Assembly (NCBI GenBank): GCA_018700255.1
Contig: JABISU010000303.1
Span: 1-7,191, forward strand
DNA length: 7,191 bases
Origin: Flavobacteriales bacterium
Lineage (GTDB): Bacteria; Bacteroidota; Bacteroidia; Flavobacteriales; UA16
Reading direction: 5' to 3'
This document shows positions 1 through 5,716 of this stretch, piece by piece; the first letter of the stretch is position 1, and each line of letters opens with the position of its first letter. A model generated the notes under the pieces. That model was not told the DNA's origin. It saw only the letters and a program-made list of their open reading frames with translations, and did not search any database. The position numbers and the translations under genes were made by a program.

Positions 1-1083
1 AAATATCTTACCCCAGCCTTTTTAATAGCTATATTTTTAATCTGCTCTTCCATCTACGCACAAAATAGCGGACTTACTACCGCAAAAGAGTCTTGGCCTG
101 CCGGTCAAGCTGGTGAAGATTACAACGTAAATGATCCAAACGGTGAGCAAGATGGTGCCTGGATACGAGTGTACCCTGACGGGGCTTTATACTATTCCGG
201 TGCATTCAACCATGGAACTCCTGAAGGTGAAATCTTGTATTTCTATGAATCAGGTTCATTAATGTCTAAACTTGTACACCCATTTTTAGACTCATCTAGC
301 AATACTTCAGAATTAATATCAGCAATACATTATCGCGAAAACTCCTCCGTACAAGCTTCAGGATTTTACATCTCTGTTGTTGAAGAAGTAAAACCGGTAA
401 GGGAAGGAAGTTGGGGGTTTTATGATGAAGGTTCTAAGCAGATGAAAATGGAAACTTATTCATCAGGTTTACTTGATGGCCCTTATTGGGTCAAGGAAAA
501 AAAAGGGCAACTGGTCGAAGAAGGGGTGTACGCTAAAGACAAATTAAACGGTGAAAAGATCACGTACTTTGACAATGGAATTGTAAGACAAAAAATAAAT
601 TACATAAACGGCAAATTAGAAGGAAGTTTTGCTGTTAACTACAACAATGGATACCCTAAAATTGAGGGCAATTATTTCGAAGGTGTGGAAAATGGAAAAT
701 GGAAAACGTTTACAGAAGAAGGGGAACTAGAACTACTTATTCAATACTCTGATGGTAAGCGTATTAAAGAAACAAGAGTAAACGGGACTTTTGAAGAGAC
801 TTATCCAGACGGCAGGTCTAAGAGTGAATATACATATAGGAATAAACTATTGGATGGGCCATTTCGGGTTTGGTATGACCAGGGGGAATATGTCATCGAA
901 GATTTCACAGATTCAGAAACAAATGAAATATTACAAAGACAAGTATTAAAGGGGACTCAAGTATCCAGTGAGGGTGATTATTTCGAGGGTAAATTAGATG
1001 GCCCTGTTTTTTATTACAATAATATTGGAGAGCTCGAAAAAACAGTAAACTACAAAGAAGGTAAATTAGTAAGTACAGATTAA
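1..1083 (+). CDS. Secreted MORN/YwqK-type repeat protein (5' end just outside the window)
   Basis: The frame is open from the first base to the TAA at 1081-1083, giving 360 residues with only the first codon(s) missing. Residues 1-20 form a type I signal peptide: Lys, then a hydrophobic stretch (FLIAIFLIC), then a cut predicted after IYA, before QN. The Cys at 15 lacks a good lipobox, so a lipoprotein is less likely. The rest is about ten degenerate 20-24 residue units of the type DGxWxxYYxxGxLxxxxxYxxGxL; clear examples are LNGEKITYFDNGIVRQ, ENGKWKTFTEEGELEL and LDGPVFYYNNIGELEK. These are MORN-like/YwqK-family beta-hairpin repeats, common in Bacteroidota exported proteins. Starting at the GTG at 169 would remove the signal peptide and the first repeat. 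Function is unknown. Database labels such as 'YwqK family antitoxin' are not supported here, since no partner toxin gene is next to it. It converges on rarA with a 4-nt overlap. Confidence 0.85.
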   Translation, partial: KYLTPAFLIAIFLICSSIYAQNSGLTTAKESWPAGQAGEDYNVNDPNGEQDGAWIRVYPDGALYYSGAFNHGTPEGEILYFYESGSLMSKLVHPFLDSSSNTSELISAIHYRENSSVQASGFYISVVEEVKPVREGSWGFYDEGSKQMKMETYSSGLLDGPYWVKEKKGQLVEEGVYAKDKLNGEKITYFDNGIVRQKINYINGKLEGSFAVNYNNGYPKIEGNYFEGVENGKWKTFTEEGELELLIQYSDGKRIKETRVNGTFEETYPDGRSKSEYTYRNKLLDGPFRVWYDQGEYVIEDFTDSETNEILQRQVLKGTQVSSEGDYFEGKLDGPVFYYNNIGELEKTVNYKEGKLVSTD

Positions 1084-2375
1084 TAGCCGTACTTATCTTT
1101 CCAAAGTGACTTTAAGTGAGTACGCATAGATTGCTCACGAGAATTATTTCCTGGCTCGTAAATCTTTCGCCCTTCAAGATCTTCTGGCATACATTCCTGG
1201 TTGCTGTGACCTTGTGGAGCATCGTGGTCATAAGCGTACCCTTCACCATATCCTAGTTTAGACATGAAGGATGTTGGAGCGTTACGCAAATGAAGCGGAA
1301 CAGGAAGGTCTCCAGTTTCTTGCACTAAAGATTGTGCGGCATTTATGGCCATGTATGAAGCATTGCTTTTTGCACTTGAAGCTAAATACACAACGCATTG
1401 TGATAGTAAAATACGCGACTCAGGCATTCCTATGCGTTCTACTGCTTGGAAAGTTGAGGTTGCTAGGACTAACGCTGTCGGATTAGCGTTGCCTATATCT
1501 TCCGAGGCACTGATCAGCAATCTTCTTGCGATGAACTTAACATCCTCACCACCTTCTAACATTCTGGCGAGATAATAAATGGCAGCATTCGGGTCACTAG
1601 CTCTGATACTTTTAATAAATGCACTGATAATATCATAATGAGCTCCCCCTCCTTTATCATACCCTGTATCAGCAGAACCAATAAGATCCTTAACGGCTTT
1701 GTTTGTGACAGCTATAGGTCCTGAAGGTATACTTTGGACAATCATCTCAAGGACATTGAGCATTCTTCTTGCATCACCCCCACTAGCTCTCATCAAAGCA
1801 TCATTCTCTACAATTGTAATCTCTCTAGAAGCGAGCATTACATCTTCCTCAATTGCCTGAGTGATTAATGATTCAAGCTCTTCTAAGGTAAGATGCTCTA
1901 GAACATAAATCTGACACCGAGATCTCAAAGCTGGAATAACCTCAAAAGAAGGATTCTCTGTCGTAGCACCAATTAAAGTAACCCATCCTTGTTCTACTGC
2001 TCCAAGTAAGCTGTCCTGTTGTGACTTAGAGAACCTGTGTATTTCATCAATAAAAAGGATGGCCCGTCCAGAAAACATTCCCCCACTTTTTGCTCTTGAA
2101 ATAACATCTCTCACCTCTTTTACCCCGCTATTAATAGCTGAAAGTTGATGGAAGGGCAACTTCACTTTAGCTGCTAAAATTCTCGCTAAAGTAGTCTTGC
2201 CCACTCCAGGTGGACCCCACAGAATCATAGATGGTAAGTTTCCCGAATCGGCCGCTTTGCGCAAAACTGAGTCAGGACCAACAAGATGTGTTTGGCCTAA
2301 ATATGTTTCAAGTGTTTTAGGACGCATCCGTTCCGCTAACGGCATCCCATCTGTATGTAAATTACTCTGATTCAC
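1080..2375 (-). CDS. rarA: Replication-associated recombination protein RarA (MgsA), AAA+ ATPase
   Basis: RarA/Mgs1/WRNIP1 proteins are DNA-dependent AAA+ ATPases related to clamp-loader subunits and RuvB; they act at stalled replication forks and DNA ends. Numbering from the GTG at 2375 (431 aa, normal length): Walker A GPPGVGKT at 54-61, Walker B ILFIDE at 106-111, sensor 1 GATTENPSF at 136-144, arginine-finger region LRSRC at 150-154, sensor 2 GGDARRMLN at 199-207. The C-terminal half holds the RarA helical and tetramerisation region, including GGAHYDIISAFIKSIR, RRLLISASEDIG and PLHLRNAPT. All catalytic residues look intact. The GTG start overlaps the TGA of the upstream acyltransferase gene (GTGA, 2372-2375), which suggests translational coupling. 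The ATG at 2345 would give a protein starting MPLAERMRP, close to the N-terminus I remember for Bacteroidota homologues, so it is a real alternative. The stop codon lies inside the shared TTAA with the convergent YwqK gene. Confidence 0.95.
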   Translation of the reverse strand: MNQSNLHTDGMPLAERMRPKTLETYLGQTHLVGPDSVLRKAADSGNLPSMILWGPPGVGKTTLARILAAKVKLPFHQLSAINSGVKEVRDVISRAKSGGMFSGRAILFIDEIHRFSKSQQDSLLGAVEQGWVTLIGATTENPSFEVIPALRSRCQIYVLEHLTLEELESLITQAIEEDVMLASREITIVENDALMRASGGDARRMLNVLEMIVQSIPSGPIAVTNKAVKDLIGSADTGYDKGGGAHYDIISAFIKSIRASDPNAAIYYLARMLEGGEDVKFIARRLLISASEDIGNANPTALVLATSTFQAVERIGMPESRILLSQCVVYLASSAKSNASYMAINAAQSLVQETGDLPVPLHLRNAPTSFMSKLGYGEGYAYDHDAPQGHSNQECMPEDLEGRKIYEPGNNSREQSMRTHLKSLWKDKYGY

Positions 2376-3298
2376 GAATCTAATTTACACTCAAACCTTC
2401 TCTCTTGAACTATCATTCCATCAGGCCGAGAGTGTTTCCATCTCTTATGAGACCAAAGCCAATCACTCGGTGCTTCTCTTATTTCCCTTTCCAATTCACC
2501 TAAACATCTATCAAGCACCTCTCCTTTTTCAGTATCGAGAACATGCTCTTTAACTAACCTAAAGTCAACGATATACCTGCCTCTACCTGTACGTTTGACT
2601 GCTCCATATACAACGGCTGCATTATAATCCTTCGCCCACTTTTCCACCCCGAAATAAACAGCCGTTTCAACACCTAAAAATTTGGTCCACCAAGATTTAT
2701 CCGCTTTAGGAGGACTCTGATCAAACCCAAACCCAACAGTTAAAGGCGCTTTTTCACTACTTGCCATATAGTTTTCCATCCAATCCTTACACTCAGAAAT
2801 TTCGACCATCTTAAGCCCTAATCTTTCCCTCGAATTCCTCATCTCTTCATCTATAATGGGGTCACTCAATTTTTTGTAGAGTGCCATTGTATCAAATTTA
2901 ATTTTTTGAGAAAAAGTCATAGCATACATTTCCCAATTTGCCATATGTCCACCTGCAAGAATAACAATTCTATTGTCATCATAAAGTCTATTCATCAGTT
3001 GCACTCCCTTACTTGAATACTCAACTCTATTTAGCAAGGACTTATCTGACGCAGTAAATAACTTCATCGATTCAACTGTAATATCACAAAAATTTCTGTA
3101 AAATCCTTTAGTTAATTCGCTTGCCTTTTTGTTTCCAAAAACCCTTATAAGATTCGATATAACCACTTTTTTCCTATAGCCCCCGATGGTAAACATAACA
3201 AAGGCAATAATAGAGGACTCCAAATGAAGAATCCACCAAGGTTGCCTCCCAAAACCTTTCATTGCCATTAATAATAGTTTAGATCTCAAAAGCTTCAT
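2372..3298 (-). CDS. LpxL/HtrB-family lipid A biosynthesis acyltransferase
   Basis: Members of this inner-membrane family transfer an acyl chain to a lipid A precursor (or related lipid) at the cytoplasmic face. From the ATG at 3298 the product is 308 aa, close to the usual 290-310. Visible: one hydrophobic N-terminal segment around residues 21-40 (WWILHLESSIIAFVMFTIGG), then GYRKKVVISNL; the catalytic HxxxxE as HMANWE with His118 and Glu123; a YKKLSDP segment near 141-147; DQSP at 193-196; and the C-terminal WLWSHKRWK at 280-288. These match the Bacteroidota LpxL-like pattern. Other in-frame ATGs at 3307, 3325 and 3328 would overlap the upstream hydrolase gene by 8, 26 or 29 nt. I chose 3298 because it sits 1 nt after that gene's TGA and gives a normal length; 3307 is also plausible. 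No ribosome binding site is obvious. It is the middle gene of the leftward unit. Substrate and acyl-chain length cannot be read from the sequence. Confidence 0.88.
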   Translation of the reverse strand: MKLLRSKLLLMAMKGFGRQPWWILHLESSIIAFVMFTIGGYRKKVVISNLIRVFGNKKASELTKGFYRNFCDITVESMKLFTASDKSLLNRVEYSSKGVQLMNRLYDDNRIVILAGGHMANWEMYAMTFSQKIKFDTMALYKKLSDPIIDEEMRNSRERLGLKMVEISECKDWMENYMASSEKAPLTVGFGFDQSPPKADKSWWTKFLGVETAVYFGVEKWAKDYNAAVVYGAVKRTGRGRYIVDFRLVKEHVLDTEKGEVLDRCLGELEREIREAPSDWLWSHKRWKHSRPDGMIVQERRFECKLDS

Positions 3299-3299
3299 A

Positions 3300-4076
3300 T
3301 CATACATTTTCAATAATAAGGCCATCATAACCTACAAAAACGCCATCCGGAAGCTCCCTCTCTAAATCATCATGTTTACCAATATAGTGACTCAAATGTG
3401 TTAAGAAAGTAGCTTCTGGCTTAACCCTCTCAACGACCTGTAGGACCTCATTTAAAGTAAAATGACTTGGGTGCCTCTCCTTCCTTAACGCACTAATCAC
3501 AAGCACCTTAACCCCCACCAACTTCCTAAATGTATCCTCGGGTATGAAATTAACATCTGTGATATAAGCAAAGTCACCAACCCTAAATCCACAAACTTCC
3601 AAATTTTCATGCATTACAGGCAATAAAGTCCAATCTACACCCTCCACAACGAAGCCATTTTCTTCTTCGTATTTACCCAATTTATTAATCTTTACTTTAG
3701 GCAATCCACCTTTCATTGAATCTCCAAATGCGTAGTGGAAATCTCTTTTTAGTGCAATTTCAACTCCTTTATTAGCCCAAACTTCCATAACTCTACCCTC
3801 CATTTGATTAAAAGCCCTCACATCATCCATTCCACCGACATGATCCTTATGCTCATGAGTGTAAACAATAGCATCTAACTTATTCACTCCTGCATTTAAC
3901 ATTTGCGCTCTAAAATCAGGTCCAGAATCAACAGCAACATTTACCCCATTTATTTCAATATAAATAGATGATCTTAATCTACAATCTTTTGGATTATCGC
4001 TAGTACAAACATCACATTTGCAGCCAATTACAGGCACGCCCTGAGAAGTTCCAGTACCCAAAAGGGTAACTTTCAT
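3300..4076 (-). CDS. MBL-fold metallohydrolase, PhnP-like
   Basis: This is a metallo-beta-lactamase-fold hydrolase of the PhnP type; E. coli PhnP is a phosphoribosyl cyclic phosphodiesterase. Numbering from the ATG at 4076 (258 aa): N-terminal GTGTSQGVP at 7-15, the metal motif THEHKDHVGG with His74, His76, Asp78 and His79, then His156, Asp174 in YITD, HPSHFT at 202-207, and FLTHLSH with His227 and His230. Cys19, Cys21 and Cys24 form CKCDVC, matching the extra structural-zinc site of PhnP. The longer start at 4118 adds 14 residues ahead of the conserved MKVTLLGTG opening and lies about where the promoter at 4120-4127 would begin transcription. The 4076 start has an AGGA 9 nt upstream. It is the first gene of the leftward operon. 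No phosphonate (phn) genes are nearby, so the substrate in this organism is unknown and a phn gene symbol would over-claim. Confidence 0.9.
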   Translation of the reverse strand: MKVTLLGTGTSQGVPVIGCKCDVCTSDNPKDCRLRSSIYIEINGVNVAVDSGPDFRAQMLNAGVNKLDAIVYTHEHKDHVGGMDDVRAFNQMEGRVMEVWANKGVEIALKRDFHYAFGDSMKGGLPKVKINKLGKYEEENGFVVEGVDWTLLPVMHENLEVCGFRVGDFAYITDVNFIPEDTFRKLVGVKVLVISALRKERHPSHFTLNEVLQVVERVKPEATFLTHLSHYIGKHDDLERELPDGVFVGYDGLIIENV

Positions 4077-4085
4077 TAAAGGATA

Positions 4086-4089
4086 TCCT
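4086..4089 (-). promoter_or_regulatory. Shine-Dalgarno-like AGGA deciding the hydrolase start
   Basis: On the minus strand, AGGA lies 9 nt upstream of the ATG at 4076. It is part of a 10-bp palindrome, AGGATATCCT (4080-4089). It favours the 4076 start over the ATG at 4118, which has no room for a leader behind the promoter. Bacteroidota often do without Shine-Dalgarno pairing, so this is supporting evidence only. Confidence 0.4.
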
Positions 4090-4119
4090 AAATCATATTG
4101 TTTTATAACATTCACCATA

Positions 4120-4127
4120 CAAAGGTA
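4120..4127 (-). promoter_or_regulatory. Bacteroidota-type -7 element for the hydrolase-acyltransferase-rarA operon
   Basis: The minus strand reads TACCTTTG, an exact match to the Bacteroidota -7 consensus TAnnTTTG. Transcription would be expected to begin a few bases further on, around 4113-4116, leaving a leader of roughly 37-40 nt before the ATG at 4076. No good -33 TTG is found at the usual 19-21 nt spacing; the nearest TTG is 13 nt away. The call rests on the -7 match and its position ahead of an operon. Confidence 0.55.
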
Positions 4128-4131
4128 TCCT

Positions 4132-4139
4132 TACCTTTG
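4132..4139 (+). promoter_or_regulatory. Bacteroidota-type -7 element for the conserved 495-aa gene
   Basis: The plus strand reads TACCTTTG, fitting TAnnTTTG. It ends 5 nt before the GTG start at 4145, so the transcript would begin at or within a few bases of the start codon, giving a leaderless or nearly leaderless mRNA. No TTG lies at the usual -33 spacing; that position reads ATT. The DNA upstream is shared with the opposing promoter. Confidence 0.5.
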
Positions 4140-4144
4140 TCAAC

Positions 4145-5632
4145 GTGGACTCAGAACGCGTAATATTATCTGCTAAGCAGAAAGCACTCCGAATAAATCT
4201 AAACCAAGATATATATGGGACGTTTGCTGAAAATGGTGCGGGACAAGAAGTTGTGCGTCAGTTTTTTAGAGCTGGAGGCGCATCGGGTACAATTGCAAAA
4301 GCCATCAGTGCTTACGACAAAGGCTTCTCAGATGCCATCTACGGTGAGGAGAATAAAGGGCGTTATGTTTGCAGATCTCGATTAGAAAAGATGCTCAAAC
4401 ATGAGTACCAACTAATAGAAGATCGACTCAACAAAGAAGATCACCCGAATAGACAATACTTTGCTTTTGCAAACACTGTTACCACGATTAACTTTCATAA
4501 AACGAGCCAGGGTCATGGATGGTTTGGTGTAAAATTTCAAACTAAGGCAGGACAACCTCCTTCAGAAGTTCTATTACATGCACGGCTAGATGAAAGCGAT
4601 GTCCTTCTGCAACAAATGACTACTGGAATACTTGGTACAAATTTATTATATGGGTGTTTTTTCTTCTATAAAACCCCCCTAGAGCTTCTAAAATCTATCT
4701 ATGACAATCTCGACAGAAGCCGAGTGGAGATTGACATGATTCAAATGAACGGGCCTGATTTTAAAAATGTCGATAACCGACTACTTTCACTGCAATTGGT
4801 GAAAAATGGAATGACAGAAGCTGTGATTTTCTCTCCTGATGGTAAAAACCTTCAGGCAGCAGATATACTATACAAGAAAAACATACTAGCTATTAGAGGT
4901 AGCTTTCGTCCTGTCACGAAAGTGAATATTGACATGATTGCTAAAGGTCTTAGAAAATTTCGCAAAGAACCGAAAGTCGATCCTGACAACATCCAAGTAC
5001 TGTTCGAAATCACTTTAAATAATCTTAAATCTGAAGGAGATGTTGATGAACAGGATTTCCTAGATAGAGCTGATATCCTATGTTCCATAGGCCAAACAGT
5101 ACTCATTTCGAATTACAAAAAATATTACAAGCTCATAGAATTTTTCTCTCGACACTCTAAGAAACGCATGGGTGTTATTATGGGAGCTGCAACATTGGTT
5201 GAGATTTTTGATGAAAAATACTACCGGAACTTAAACGGTGGTATTCTTGAAGCTTTCGGCATACTCTTCTCGCGCGATTTAAAAATATTATTGTACCCCT
5301 GGAAAGATTCTAAGACAAAGGAACTGTGGACTTCTAAGACAACTCCAATTCACCCAAGACTCAAGCCTTTATATAATTATCTGATTTTTAACAAGAAAAT
5401 TATTGATATTGAAGATTATAATGAGGATGTTCTATCTATTTTTTCAACTGAAGCTTTAAAACGAATTAAATCTGGCGATTCAAACTGGGAGGATATGGTT
5501 CCAACATTTGTAGACCAAATTATCAAGGAAAAATGTCTCTTCGGTTACTGTGGCACTAAGCCATCTATAGAAAATAACGAAGACCCCGCTGCTGCAGCAG
5601 CTAGAGCAATTGAACAAGACACTAAGGGTTGA
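4145..5632 (+). CDS. Conserved protein of unknown function, 495 aa, cytosolic
   Basis: I recognise this as a conserved Bacteroidota protein with no established function. I recall relatives carrying inconsistent automatic names, including 'TonB-dependent receptor'. That name is not supported: there is no signal peptide, plug domain or beta-barrel pattern. The N-terminus is the most conserved-looking part: SAKQKALRINLN at 9-20, YGTFAENGAGQE at 24-35, and a Gly/Ala-rich FFRAGGASGTIAKAISAYD at 40-58 followed by SDAIYG at 62-67. Further blocks are GHGWFGVKFQ, NGMTEAVIFSPDGKN, LYKKNILAIRGSFRPVTKVN, LCSIGQTVLISN and GGILEAFGILF. After the KEKCLFGY block comes a charged and Ala-rich tail ending DPAAAAARAIEQDTKG. 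The GTG at 4145 is the only start that keeps the conserved N-terminus: an in-frame TAA lies at 4106-4108, no ATG lies between, and the next Met is near residue 83. No Shine-Dalgarno is visible. It diverges from the hydrolase operon and converges on rpoC. Confidence 0.85.
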   Translation: MDSERVILSAKQKALRINLNQDIYGTFAENGAGQEVVRQFFRAGGASGTIAKAISAYDKGFSDAIYGEENKGRYVCRSRLEKMLKHEYQLIEDRLNKEDHPNRQYFAFANTVTTINFHKTSQGHGWFGVKFQTKAGQPPSEVLLHARLDESDVLLQQMTTGILGTNLLYGCFFFYKTPLELLKSIYDNLDRSRVEIDMIQMNGPDFKNVDNRLLSLQLVKNGMTEAVIFSPDGKNLQAADILYKKNILAIRGSFRPVTKVNIDMIAKGLRKFRKEPKVDPDNIQVLFEITLNNLKSEGDVDEQDFLDRADILCSIGQTVLISNYKKYYKLIEFFSRHSKKRMGVIMGAATLVEIFDEKYYRNLNGGILEAFGILFSRDLKILLYPWKDSKTKELWTSKTTPIHPRLKPLYNYLIFNKKIIDIEDYNEDVLSIFSTEALKRIKSGDSNWEDMVPTFVDQIIKEKCLFGYCGTKPSIENNEDPAAAAARAIEQDTKG

Positions 5633-5651
5633 TTGTATTCACACACAATAC

Positions 5652-5691
5652 AAATAAAAAAGGCTTCCCAATTAGGAAGCCTTTTTTATTT
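5652..5691. terminator. Bidirectional Rho-independent terminator
   Basis: A perfect stem with core GGCTTCC (5662-5668) / GGAAGCC (5675-5681) and loop CAATTA is flanked by A6 (5656-5661) and T6 (5682-5687). The A/T flanks extend the pairing to 17 bp (5652-5668 with 5675-5691). Each strand reads a GC stem followed by a T-run, so it can end both the rightward 495-aa gene (stop at 5632) and leftward rpoC (stop at 5717). Confidence 0.93.
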
Positions 5692-5716
5692 AGTTTAATT
5701 TTTATACGTAAGGTTT

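Larger units (their letters stand above)
4119..4140. repeat. Perfect inverted repeat between divergent genes
   Basis: ACAAAGGTA (4119-4127) and TACCTTTGT (4132-4140) are exact reverse complements separated by TCCT. Each arm carries a -7 promoter element on its own strand. The symmetry could simply reflect two back-to-back promoters, or it could be an operator for a dimeric regulator. As RNA it would be a 9-bp, only moderately stable hairpin with no T-tract after it, so a terminator is unlikely. Confidence 0.8.

Noticed and set aside
687..706. Tandem GGAAAAT direct repeat
   Set aside because: Only about 2.9 copies of 7 bp; the sequence encodes VENGKWK within a normal MORN-like unit, and the frame is intact.
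1..1083. Toxin-antitoxin system based on the YwqK family label
   Set aside because: The product is exported and repeat-built, no small toxin gene adjoins it, and the only neighbour in view is rarA on the other strand.
1116..1138. GTGAG/CTCAC inverted repeat as a terminator for the YwqK gene
   Set aside because: Only 5 bp with a 13-nt spacer and no T-run, and it lies inside rarA's coding sequence.
1271..1575. Two plus-strand open frames of 71 and 76 codons inside rarA
   Set aside because: They lie antisense to the well-conserved RarA coding sequence, have no recognisable domains and no promoter or ribosome site.
4852..5106. 84-codon minus-strand open frame inside the 495-aa gene
   Set aside because: It is antisense to conserved blocks of the real gene; its Ser/Leu-rich composition is what a shadow frame gives.
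5588..5601. 14-bp palindrome GCTGCTGCAGCAGC
   Set aside because: It is explained by a run of alanine codons in the C-terminal tail of the 495-aa protein; there is no T-tract and no link to an intergenic site.
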